In this document: positions 54,585 to 64,000 of the stretch, piece after piece
Position numbering within the stretch: the stretch's first letter is position 1
How the letters are laid out: each line of letters starts with the position of its first letter
NCBI GenBank assembly: GCA_963920575.1
Contig: OY986970.1
Location: forward strand, 17,630,851-17,694,850
DNA: 64,000 bases
From: Narthecium ossifragum
Lineage: Eukaryota; Streptophyta; Magnoliopsida; Dioscoreales; Nartheciaceae
Direction of reading: 5' to 3'
Program-made: the position numbers and the translations under genes
Notes under the pieces: generated by a model
Database searches by the model: none
What the model saw: only the letters and a program-made list of their open reading frames with translations
Told to the model about the DNA's origin: nothing

Positions 54585-55525
54585 TTAAGGTTTCTTTCAG
54601 AAAATTTCGACAAAACCTACCCTGTACCGAGAGTTAAATGAAACAATTCTACAACATTCTTCAAATACAAAAATTCATTATAAAAGGGGCAAACATTGTC
54701 CCGGGGTAAACCTTGTCCCCACAAACCACACTAACTAAGTTATAGCATAGCTAGCAATAAAAGCCCCCAGGGTAAACTTTGTCCCCACAAACCACACTAA
54801 CTAAGTTATAGCATAGCTAGCAATAAAAGCCCCCGGGGCAAACCTGGTAACCACTTGAAATATATGGATAGAATTATCGTCTAGAGAAAGACAATTAAAA
54901 AGATGTGGATATGAGAAGCTTAAACAGAAAAGTATCAACTACTGCACTCCAATTCCCAATGGGTATTGGCATGGGCGGGAAATCCGTCAAACTCTTGATC
55001 GATTCCTGAAGCAGCTGATTCAACAAATGCAATCCATAATCTTTTATCTGAAACTCAATTGGATTGGAAATGACAAACAATATACGAATCTTGTGTGCAA
55101 GATCATCACATATGTGTTCTGAGAATTGATTCCATAACGCATATGGTTCAACTGGAGAGCTCCCCTTGCCAAGTTGAAATTGTAGGATAGCTAAAGGTTC
55201 TTGCCCCTAAATGACTGAAGATGGCTCTTAAATGTTTTTTCAATTAAACCACGCAAACATAAGAAAATGAGCAAACTTTAACATACCAACTAATAAAAGA
55301 ATTGGTGAATTCAAAATGAACAAAATAAACTTCCGATAATAGTTAGTTGAGAACAAAGGTAGTAATATTGTATTCATTAATTCCTTTGTTTTTCAAAAAT
55401 ATTCGACAAAACCTCCCCGCTACCAAGATCTAAATGAGACAATTTTACAACAAAAATCAAATACAAAAATTAATTCACAGTTAAAAGGGGCGAACATTGT
55501 CCCCGGGGCAAACATTGTCCCCACA
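54585..55525. repeat. Duplicated 3' subterminal region of inner Helitron
   Basis: A roughly 130-bp block (TTCGACAAAACCT, AAATACAAAAATT, GGGGCRAACATTGTCCC) occurs at about 54585-54715 and again at 55385-55525. Between them a roughly 75-bp unit with TTATAGCATAGCTAGCAATA is itself repeated in tandem (about 54715-54840). Confidence 0.85.
54930..55164 (-). pseudogene. Helitron helicase (PIF1-like) remnant
   Basis: Minus strand open stretch: SPVEPYALWNQFSEHICDDL, then YGLHLLNQLLQESIKSLTDFPPMPIPI. The W-F--HICDDL and YGL-L-N-LL---KSL-DFP-MP pattern is characteristic of a segment of plant RepHel proteins. Only about 75 residues remain, without Walker motifs or the Rep nuclease. It suggests the family derives from an autonomous Helitron. 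Confidence 0.72.
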
Positions 55526-58389
55526 AACCACGCAAACATAAAGACATACAACTAAATGATACTGCACTTGCTAATAACACACCTACCATACACCATCTTA
55601 AGGAAAGAAAATTTACACATTGAAGCCAATTGAGAAAATACAGGTTACCTACATTTACACACCCTCATAAAAGATATTACCAACATTAAGGTGACAACTC
55701 AGCTCAAACATACAGATTTCGACTCAAAACCTGAGAGAAAAAAAACAAGAAATCAATTGCTTAAGAGTGGTTGATGAATGTTGACAAATCAATTACTTGC
55801 TTCAGGGCAGCAAGAAAGGCTACTACTAAGTGTTAGAAAGTGAATCAACAAAATCAATAATTGATAGCAGCATGATCCACTAGCAAACCCATTGGCCCCC
55901 ACAACAATGGAATGTGAGAAATTGCAAGAAAAGAATCGCTATCTTATGGAATAAGAGTCTGCCACATCACAAAGAATTGATATATTATTTGAAGTTAGCA
56001 TATTCGAAGGCAAGGATCTCTCTCTTACACCTACCCCGTATATGTGCAATGCAACAATGCCATTGTAACACCACTATTGACCCCAAAATGAAGCTGGATT
56101 GAAGCAGAAAACCCAATTTGACCAATTGAGAGATCTAAAGCATGCAGAAGAGGCTACTTACTGAAGATCAAATAAACTAATTCATGGTTCTTCCTACACT
56201 TACATATATGTGTGAAAGCAACAACATAGTCATATAATTCTCAATAACTGGAATCCAGGGCGCGGAGCTACTGCAAGACCAAATTCTCCACGGTGCTTCT
56301 TTCGAGCAAAAGGCGTTCATCACTCACTCCGTTCACCGGGTTCGCTAAGATAAAGCCATCTTTATATTGAATTGGGTTTATATTCAAGCTTTTTGGTAAA
56401 AGTGAAATCCACTAAATAAAAATATGCAACATAGTGCATCAATGACCTAGAGGAAGCAAGAAACTGTCTTCTGTAGCATATGTTCAAGTTCTACCTGGGC
56501 ATTAACATGCAAAGGGGTGACTAAGACTTGAAAAGAAGTCTATTAACGGTCTAATTGGCCAATTCAAACATGATTGGAGAAAGAAATAGGTTTTTGTGTA
56601 CTGTCTAGGAGAACAGCAAAAAGCCATGATGTATGATGAACTATTCATAATGATACGACATATAGAAATAATGTAGATCTCTCTTTGAGTTGAGATCAAG
56701 CTAGTATCTCGTTAGCTATTTAATGGAGATTGATTCTGTCAGTGTACTCTTTGATACTGAAAGTCATAGGCAAGAACTTGATCACAATTAATTTAAAGCA
56801 AAGGCATAAAAATCAGATGCCTTATGTGGATTTATAGCGAGTTGGCAATGAAAAAGATTAGCTTAAACATGCCTTCCTTAACCAGAAAACTATGTTCCGA
56901 GATAGCGTCCTTAATGAGAAGCAATTAACGAATCTTACAGCAGTAATGGAGATTGCACCCGCACATGCCGCATAGGAAGATTGGTTACTGGATCCTGCAA
57001 TTATTCAAAAAAGAAATTACAGCTCAAAAACCAACCACAATTACATCATTGTCGCTACAAAAATCTATTTATAAACGAAGAAAATTTTCACAAAGAAAAA
57101 GTTACATAGACTTCATTGCACAACCGTGAAAGGTAAATGGCTTAGATTCAAACAGTTGCTTCTCCATGACCCCCATTCTTAAGTGAAAAGTGGCCACATC
57201 CAATGGAGCACATCCTTCTAGCTAACCTATTTAAATATCGATTAAGCATTACATGTATCTGATTATTTCTTACTTGCTATAAGTTCAAAAATCAAATTGG
57301 CCCAACAATACCATGAATCAGATGCAGAAAGTATAACACATGAAAATCCTAGAACTAAATGAACAGAAATCTAAGATTTTTAAGAATTTAACCACGTAAG
57401 AATAAAGAATTACATGTCCACCAAAGCATATAAACTAAGAAGGTAGAGTCTAACATAATCAATACATAATGAGGAAACATGCCAGTAAGAATAAAGAATT
57501 ACATGTCCACCAAAGCATATAAACACACATGCACATGTAGGAATGCTAAAGTTAAAGAACCAATAATCTATTATTAATATCATGAAAAGATCAAACATAT
57601 CTAACAAAATAATCTCTATGTTACCAATTAACTGGTACAAAATCGGTCATATTTACTTTCTAGGATTATAAGGTTGGTTTAAGTCCCTGCCACTAAGAAC
57701 TATGATGGACTCGAAATTAATACCAACCCACCCATCATAGTTGGCATCCAATGTGACTTGTGATTCGGAGATATAATTAAGCTATTAAAGTGGCAGACAT
57801 GTATCAGTGACTAATACTCCACCACCTATCTACTTAAATGACTCAACCAATTATTCATATGGCATGCGGTGACTATTGGCAGATGTGCACTAATTTGCAC
57901 CTTCAAAGTTCATAAACCCAAATTCTCTAATTGGAATGTGAACACATAGAGTACTAACAACCGAAAGCAAGAGAATTCCTCAACTTTAAAACAAACTAAT
58001 TGCTTGGCAGAGTCAAGAATCAAGTATATACTGTCTTAGGAGATAAGATAGAATAAAATAAAAGCAATGATCTAATGGCCTCCTTGAATCATTTAGTATG
58101 TAACTGGCAAGTTGAATTTAATGCCAGTATTTCCAAAGCAATGAACTAATCCCAAGTAACGTTCAAAAGTCTAACAATCAGTGATGAAACATTACCATTT
58201 AGCAAACAATTGCCTCGGAAGCCAATTAGAAGATGATAACCCATCAAAGTATTCCACATTGAGAAGTAATCTACCTTATTTCTTTTTGAATAGTAAAAAC
58301 TAATAACAAAGTCATGATATTCGAACTAAGATAAGCAAGATATTTGATAGCAGTCGAATTTAGTTTGTATTGCAAGAGAAAAAGATTAC
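55526..58389. other. AT-rich body of inner Helitron
   Basis: No gene recognised. It looks like intron sequence with possible small exons, none assignable. A 45-bp block (AAGAATAAAGAATTACATGT, CCACCAAAGCATATAAAC) is repeated at about 57398-57440 and 57487-57525. Confidence 0.5.
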
Positions 58390-58485
58390 CACAGCTACAA
58401 TGCACAGTACTGCATCATAGTCTCCTGACTTCCCAAGCTTTTGTGCAGCTACTGGGATTTCAAAGCTGCCAGGAACCTTGACAAC
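58390..58485 (-). pseudogene. Captured exon of lumazine synthase
   Basis: A 96-base exon with TTTAG before and GTAATC after it on the minus strand, encoding [18 protein letters not shown] and DYDAVLCI. This is the core of 6,7-dimethyl-8-ribityllumazine synthase, the plastid enzyme of riboflavin synthesis; the family normally reads [13 protein letters not shown] and CIGAV. Here Trp is Lys and the Gly of CIGAV is Val, so it is decaying or free of selection. No other exon of this gene could be recognised in the Helitron, so it is a captured fragment. Confidence 0.85.
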
Positions 58486-59159
58486 CTAAAGCACAGTATG
58501 GAAATTGTTTCTCATTATTTTGTTTTTCCTAATCTTCTATTTAATCAAAAGCAACAAACAGAAGCAGCAGATCCTAAGAACTTCGTACAATTCAGTCTAA
58601 ATGAGAACAAACCAAAAAAAAAAAAACTTGCAATTTATTAAAAAAAAAAAGGCCAAAGGCCCTGTAGCAAACATTAAAAGAAGGGTCATGAAGCAGATTC
58701 TAAATAAGAGGTAAACAAATCACAATCATTACACCAGTAGTAAGAAGGCATGCTTAGAATCAGAACATGTTCTATATCCTTATTCCAATCATTATAGCCA
58801 GAAGGTCCAAGAATACATATTCTTAGAATTCAGAAAAAAACAGTCAAATAATCAAAGAACTGAAAAATAGTTCAGATCAAAACATCAACAACGAATGTAC
58901 AATGTTATATGTATAAATGTACACACACTATGAAGATCACATGACATATGTTCAGATAAAAAAAAATGAATGAGGGTCGAGCTGGGGAGGAGAAGAGAAG
59001 AGGGAAGGTGCCCTCCACAATCCAGCAACATCTAAACTTCAAATAGCTGCAACCCCACCCGATCTCCATTGAAAACCTCCAAACTCACTCAGAAAAAGAA
59101 AAAAAACGATCTTATAAAGATGGAGTTTTACCTTCAAATCGCTTGGTCGACAGCGGAGG

Positions 59160-60660
59160 TTGATGGCGGGTTCAGCGAGCAGCTCCTCTCCTAGCGAGGT
59201 CTTGGATTAGTGATGGGAAGGATAAAAAAGAGTAAAAAAACAGAAAGAGTGGAAGAAAAAAAACATACCTTGGATCGTATGGCCGATGGCTGGTTGGGCG
59301 AGGTCGACGGCTGCGTGGGGTGATGATCACGACGGCGTTTGCGGATTGCGTGGCCGTTCGTGGATCTTGTAGCCGATGGCGGGGTGGGCGAGGTTGGCGT
59401 GGCTGACGGAGTTGGTGAGAGGGGATGACCTCCTTCAGATTGGGTTTGAGCTGAGGCACCGTTCACCAAGATCTGGTGTTCATCGCCGGACGTCGCCGGT
59501 CTTCTCTGTCGATCAAGTCGCTGCCGAACTGCACTGCCACAGCCTTCTTCCTTTCCCTCACCGTCCGATATCTCCTGGAGAGGCAAAACAACTGGCTGGA
59601 GTTTAGAGGCAAATGAAGAAGAGCCAAGAAGAAAGAAGCAAGGAGCAGATGAAGAAAACATAGCAGAGAAAAAAGGAAAAGGAAGAGGAGAAGAGGGAGA
59701 CGCCGACGGTTCTTCTCCTTCTCCACCAAAGAACTCGCTCTAGGTCCCTTCTTCTTCCTCATTGGTGATGTTGCCCAAAGCCCCCGACGGTTCTTCTCCT
59801 TCTCCACCAAAGAACTCGACGGAGAGGGTGCCGAAAGAGGAAAAAAAGAGAGAAAGAAGAAAAAGGAGGAGAAGAGGGAGACGCCGCGATGCTTACCTTC
59901 ACTGCCGCCAAGCCCATGGGTCCTCGCCGGCCTTTGTCCTCCCCCGTCGGCTTTCTTTCCTCCACCGATGATCCCTCTCTCACCGTCCACCCATTCGTGT
60001 ACACGTCGTTCTTCGGCGCCGTCTCCGCCACAGCGCCGCCGACCACGATGCTAACGCCAACCGTAGAGAGGTCGATGATGATGCGAGAGGGAGGAGAGGG
60101 GGGTGGTCGCCGGGGTTGAGGGAGACACCGGAAGAGAGAGGGGTGGGTTTGGGGGTTTGGCGGTTTGGATCTGGAAGTTGGAAACGGAGAAGGGGGGCAC
60201 CTAAAGGATGTTCTGCGCGGCGGTGGTGCGGTTATTGAGGGCGGCCCTCTGCAGTCGTCGGGCTCGGAGACGGAGCACCCCTCCTTTTCCAACAACCTCT
60301 GGAGCTTCTCTAGATCCCCGTACGACAGCCGCCGTGTACACGTCGTTCTTCAGCGCCTCCTCCGCCACAGCGCTGCCGAGCACAACGCCAACGCCAACCG
60401 CAGAGAGGTGCGAGAGGGAGGAGAGGGAGGAGAGGGGGGTGGTCGGGGTGGTCGCCGGGGTTGAGGGAGACACCGGAAGAGAGAGGGGTGGGTTTGGGGG
60501 TTTGGATCGGCGAAGAGGGAGGAGAGGAAGGAGAGGAGGAGACGGGGTGAGTGAGGGCGAGCAGGGATCGGAGTAAGGGGGATGGGATGGGTAGCTGGTG
60601 AGGTGAGAGGTGCGAGGTGCCCCCTCTCCTGCAGTCACATCCCACTCCCTCCTCTCTCTC
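59160..60660. other. GC-rich, promoter/leader-like region with tandem duplication
   Basis: High GC with C/T-rich and GGA-rich strand bias, ending in a (CT)n run at about 60650-60678. A roughly 165-bp block containing GTGTACACGTCGTTCTTC and GGGGTTGAGGGAGACACCGG occurs at 59998-60160 and 60334-60506; GACGGTTCTTCTCCTTCTCC recurs at about 59703 and 59785. Long open frames here follow from composition. Confidence 0.6.
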
Positions 60661-60909
60661 TCTCTCTCTCTCTCTCTTCAAAAACTGGTGAAATGGTTCG
60701 TTGGAGGGAAATTTTGAGCGGGAATTGAATTTTTTGGTGGGAATCTTGATGTTATATGATGAAATCTAGATCGTTGGATATGTTTGGAGATAAATCCTGA
60801 CCGCTCTTTATGTCTTATAGTTGAGACATTTCAAAAACCGCTCTTCCTTATATAATAGATTTTATTTCCATCTTATAGTATCCTGTTGCTAAGATATTTC
60901 ACTCTACAG

Positions 60910-61028
60910 GGTTTGAGCTTCAAGAAACTGTAGAAGTTGAACCTTTGACGTTACTCAAAGATAAGAAGTACAGACTGGAGGATGGTAAAGAGGATATTCT
61001 TCCTCGAAGAAGACTATGTAGAGAATGA
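60910..61028 (+). pseudogene. Terminal exon-like piece of unknown gene in outer Helitron
   Basis: Preceded by CTCTACAG, open for 38 codons (FELQETVEVEPLTLLKDKK, then YRLEDGKEDILPRRR) and ending in TGA. The charged, codon-like sequence suggests the last exon of a captured gene. I do not recognise it. It lies 50 bp from the inner Helitron's edge. Confidence 0.45.
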
Positions 61029-62434
61029 GTGATCAAGAGGAACAATGGGTCTTTCTCATACTCCTTTGGGTCTCTCCTCATTGCTGAGAGGGTTTTTCCA
61101 TGTTGGTGTTGAGGAAGAGCAGTCTGTGTAGATTCATTAGTTTTTTTTTTATATTTAGATTTTTCATTAATTCTTGGTGGATTAAGGGGTTTCTAGGATA
61201 TAGCATGTGAATTGTAAATTGTAATTATAGCAGTCTGTTGAGAGGGTTTTTCATATATAGCAGTCTGTTTCAAATTGTAATTGATTAGGAGCAATTCCTT
61301 GAAAGTTATAGCAAATATAGCATGTGAATCATTTACAAATCCTTCCTTACCATTTGAACTCTTAATTCCTTCCTAATCAATAAACACTAAGAGTTTACAA
61401 TAAATATTAGGAAGAATTAAAGTATAGCAGGCAACACTAAGGTTTACAATAAAGCATGTGAATTGTTCTGTTAAAAATGTAGCTCAGCATTTTCACATTT
61501 CAAGTGGATAAAAACTTTTCCTTGAGGCAAAACTTCTTAAATTTGATAGGAGAGAAAAGCTTTCAATTAGCTATTCATTTCAAGTGGAGCTTGTGGGTCA
61601 CTCAGGCTTAGGAGATCCTTTCTATTAGACGATTCCATTTCTTTTTTCGTACTCTCAGCTGTATTGAATAACAGTTAAAGTCATAGATTCAATGCATCAA
61701 ATACACATAAATACAAAAACAGGTCAAAATGGTCGATAGGTAACTGATGAAAAAACCACATTAAAATCATCAAAATTTTCTTCTGAAAAAATTATGACAA
61801 TGTCCACGTCCATATTTTTGACCGAGAAAATCAAAAGTGAAGTAGCTTTGATAGCTGGGAAAGAAGAAGAGGGATATCAAAGTGTACGTTCTCATGGTGA
61901 TGACATAAATTTTGAGTTGTTGATGTTTGCATTGTACATATACGCTTATTCATTTATCAGCATGGCATTGTTGTTTTACTTTGAGTACAAATTTAGTGAG
62001 ATATTTACGTCAAATAGATTAGTCTTATTAATAGGAAGGGGTCGGGGGAGGTGTGAGAGAGAGATTCGTGCCCAACCGTGCCAGGGGCACGGGTTCCTGC
62101 GGGAACTGCTTTGTTACTAGAAATCAATTGTTTAAGTCTCTTTGTTGGTGTGTTGGAAATTGGTAGCTCCTTGAAAGAAAAATCTTACGCAGCTCCCTTT
62201 GCCAAGTTGAAATAGCAGGATAACTAAAGGCTCTTGCACCTTAAATGGCTGAAGGTGGCTCATAAATGTTTTTCATTTAAACAATTCTCATGTTGAATGT
62301 GTGTGACCCGTACTCCTGTCACGGTTTTAGCCCTGTACTTCTGGGGAGCTTCATTGATGGATGCCCGTGCCAGGTCACATAATTGAAAAACATGAACAAA
62401 TTTAAATCGTGCCAGGGGCACGGGCATCCACTAG
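61029..62434. other. 3' part of outer Helitron
   Basis: AT-rich, no gene recognised. It includes a block (about 62183-62285) matching 55148-55255 in the same orientation, an extra CGTGCC-AGG-GGCACG hairpin at about 62078-62093, and the true terminal hairpin at 62408-62424. GGATGCCCGTGCC (about 62358-62370) is an inverted copy of the terminal GGCACGGGCATCC. Confidence 0.7.
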
Positions 62435-63513
62435 TTCTTCATAAGTCCGAATATTATAAAATCTTCAGGGGAGGACAGAAGACTTCCTAATCTACATCTT
62501 TCCTGTTGAGCACATTTCCAAATTCCGGACAGGTTGAACCCAGTCGCCACCAGAAGAGGCAGTCAGAATTAAACTAGGAATTCCGAGTTGCACTAGAGGT
62601 CCAACTCAACTTAGCCATAACCCTAATTCCGGGATTAAGGGTTTTTATTATATAAAGGGGTTATTCCAGCCAAACTTCTCATCTTTTTGACAATCTTTGG
62701 AGGAGGAAGAAGAAGACGGAGAGGATGTGAATGGTGGCAGCTCCTTACTCCAACCCGATGGCTTTCATCCAAAAGATGAGTTGCTAATTCTTGTATTTCG
62801 GATTATTCATGAAACCCTAGTGTAGTTTTGGTTTTTCTTTAGTTGGATTCTTGTGAACTTCTCGATGCATGATCTCATGAATATGGTTTTATTGTTAATA
62901 GAGTTGAAGGAACAGAGTTCCCTTGACGTAGTTTCAGTCCTACATGATTTCTGTGATTGATTGTAGAGATTTATGAGATGGTTTTCATGAAGTTATTGGT
63001 TTGCCTTTGAGATAAGCTATGCTACGCGAAGATAGGTTGTGCCAAGGTCATTAGGAGTAGTATAATTTAAGGTAATCTTTGGACCAAAGACAATTTATGC
63101 CAAGCAAAGATAGGTTATGCCGTTGGGAACATTAACTTTCTTTTAGGGATTCATGTGAGCTTGTAGCCATATGATCCATAATGTTGAGAGAAGGGAACAA
63201 GATGATAACTAGAGAAGACTAATAATGAAACTGGGGTGGATTGAGTAATACCTAAGTCACCTATCCATTGATTCAAATTGATCAACCTTTTATTTCTTTT
63301 CTTTATTAGTTTAGATAACTCTATTCTATCTTTGATTCTTTTCCTTAGTTTTAGAGTTTTGAGAATTGATTTTGATTTTCAACATTTTCCCTGTGGATCG
63401 ACTCCCGACTTCACCGCTATTTCTACCTAGTAGTGTAGTGATTGAATAAGGATTATAAATTTAATATTTGATTGAGTTTACAACGTTTTAACGACGACGT
63501 TTGTAAGCGATCA
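62435..63513 (+). repeat. Athila (third) 5' LTR, part 2
   Basis: Continues 51908-52274 after the Helitron. It has a TATAAAG box at 62651-62657, repeated AAGATAGGTTRTGCC units at about 63019-63120, and CTGTGGATCGACTCCCGAC before the end, the usual sequence near Athila LTR ends. Confidence 0.85.
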
Positions 63514-63518
63514 ATTTT

Positions 63519-63536
63519 TGGCGCCGTTGCTGGGGA
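63519..63536 (+). other. Primer binding site (tRNA-Asp), third Athila
   Basis: TGGCGCCGTTGCTGGGGA differs by one base from the site at 9380-9397 and starts five bases after the LTR end. Confidence 0.92.
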
Positions 63537-63922
63537 TTTCGACGGTTAACTAATTGATTTTCTCTTAACTTGTTTTCTTTGCTTAATTAGATTTTTTATC
63601 TTTCTCAGTTTTTCCCTTTCTTTATTTTGACTTTGTAAGAATTTCTGACAATTTTTCTGATTTTTACAGCTACTAAATTTGATTTTGTCGGACTTGGACC
63701 TGCAGCCCATCGCCAAGAGCGATCGGTCAGACACGGGAGCGACCGATCGGGACTGTGTAGTCAGGTAAGTTTTTTCTAAACTCCGAGTTATTTTATCTAG
63801 CTGTTTGAGACGCTTCTGCTAGTCGCACAAAAGCACGTATCAGCGACAGTCGTCTCTTGGACCAGCCCACTGTTTGTATTTCTTATCTTTGGTGTAGTCA
63901 TTATTTATGTGATCTTGCATGC

Positions 63923-64000
63923 ATGGCTAATTTTTATATGCCACCGGGTGCCATGCTGAATAATGATTTGCCGTTTGGTTATGGACCTGCATATAATAAT
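63923..64000 (+). CDS. Probable start of gag, third Athila, runs off window
   Basis: ATG at 63923 opens 26 codons to the window edge (MANFYMPPGAMLNNDLPF...). The position, about 390 bases after the primer site, suits a gag start in this element group. No conserved gag motif is reached, so the assignment rests on position. Confidence 0.5.
   Translation, partial: MANFYMPPGAMLNNDLPFGYGPAYNN

Larger units (their letters stand above)
54553..60859 (-). mobile_element. Helitron, inner, minus strand
   Basis: Read on the minus strand it starts TCTATTATATAAGGAAG at 60859 and ends with a CCGTG...CACGG hairpin, GCATTCA and CTAG at 54553; flanks are A and T. The first ~150 bp match the 5' end of the outer Helitron, so both belong to one family. 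It carries a lumazine synthase exon, GC-rich promoter-like DNA (59160-60660) and a helicase remnant near its 3' end. Confidence 0.88.
52275..62434 (+). mobile_element. Helitron, outer, plus strand
   Basis: Starts TCTATTATATAAGGAAG after A (52274) and ends with a GTGCC-AGG-GGCAC hairpin, GGCATCCA and CTAG (62431-62434) before T, the Helitron signature of TC...CTRR between A and T. Removing it rejoins the Athila LTR. It contains a second Helitron of the same family (54553-60859), a 200-base assembly gap and exon-like pieces of host genes. No Rep/helicase coding is seen in its own sequence, so it is non-autonomous. Confidence 0.88.
51908..64000 (+). mobile_element. Athila-lineage element (third), 5' end, interrupted by Helitron
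   Basis: The 5' LTR is 51908-52274 plus 62435-63513 (about 1446 bp once the Helitron is removed), starting TGATATGTCAC and ending GCGATCA. A tRNA-Asp primer site and the start of gag follow. The preceding GGCGG (51903-51907) would be one target duplication; its partner lies outside. A TATAAAG box is at 62651-62657. The LTR lacks the GATCGATC array. Confidence 0.88.

Noticed and set aside
56940..57000. Further lumazine synthase exon in the inner Helitron
   Set aside because: A splice-like AG precedes an open stretch, but its translation does not match the next exon of the enzyme.
59191..60681. Ser/Pro/Arg-rich ORFs on both strands in the GC-rich block
   Set aside because: Overlapping open frames on opposite strands from composition and duplication; no recognisable domain.
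52275..60859. MULE or other TIR transposon with ~150-bp terminal inverted repeats
   Set aside because: The inverted repeats are the 5' ends of two oppositely oriented Helitrons; TC/CTAG ends with hairpins and A/T flanks fit, and no target duplication flanks 52275 and 60859.
61794..62120. 108-codon ORF in outer Helitron
   Set aside because: No recognisable domain, ends inside a hairpin repeat, AT-rich chance frame.

Overview
The window is nuclear DNA of a flowering plant. Support: plant-type LTR retrotransposons (Athila, Tat, chromovirus/Tekay-like, Sirevirus-like copia), primer sites matching plant tRNA-Asp and initiator tRNA-Met, GT-AG introns, a plant mobile domain gene and Helitrons carrying host exons. 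The species cannot be named from sequence alone. I see no complete ordinary host gene; nearly everything is transposable elements nested in one another, so many elements appear as pieces that rejoin across their insertions.

Left part (1-42040). A very large Tat-lineage Ty3 element lies on the minus strand. Its 5' LTR is at 40584-42040, its primer site at 40563-40580, an extra ORF at 39584-40315, and gag at 38900-39301 plus 20360-22829. Protease follows at 20104-20700, RT with two RNase H domains at 17679-20061, and integrase at 6287-7683. Past integrase it carries an antisense (plus-strand) plant mobile domain gene with an intron (2605-5763); its 3' LTR lies beyond the left edge. An Athila element (7684-17678, TSD CCAAG, two 1690-bp LTRs) splits its pol. 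A Tekay-like chromovirus (22830-38899, minus strand) splits its gag. That chromovirus carries a second chromovirus fragment in its left LTR (23345-26630), a truncated Athila 3' end (28500-30585) and a solo Athila-type LTR (31534-33187, TSD CCTGC).

Middle (42041-51376). The Tat 5' LTR abuts a truncated MULE transposase gene (42041-42750). A small GRF-type zinc finger gene follows (43287-43695, minus). A Sirevirus-like copia element (about 43732-51376, minus) has a decayed pol but an open 410-codon third ORF.

Right part (51377-64000). A chromovirus LTR fragment adjoins the copia gag. An Athila-type LTR starts inside that fragment, a 10.2-kb Helitron (52275-62434) sits in the Athila LTR, and a second Helitron of the same family (54553-60859) sits inverted inside the first. 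The inner Helitron carries a lumazine synthase exon and a remnant of Helitron helicase. The window ends in the start of the Athila gag.

Most notable: LTRs of unrelated families (Athila, two chromoviruses, Sirevirus) all carry dense arrays of paired palindromic sites built on GATCGATC or GGTCGACC, with a shared GACAGARC linker. The Tekay-like and copia elements share a near-identical longer module. In one LTR the motif has expanded into a roughly 33-unit 12-bp minisatellite, and in the copia element a second array lies just upstream of the third ORF.
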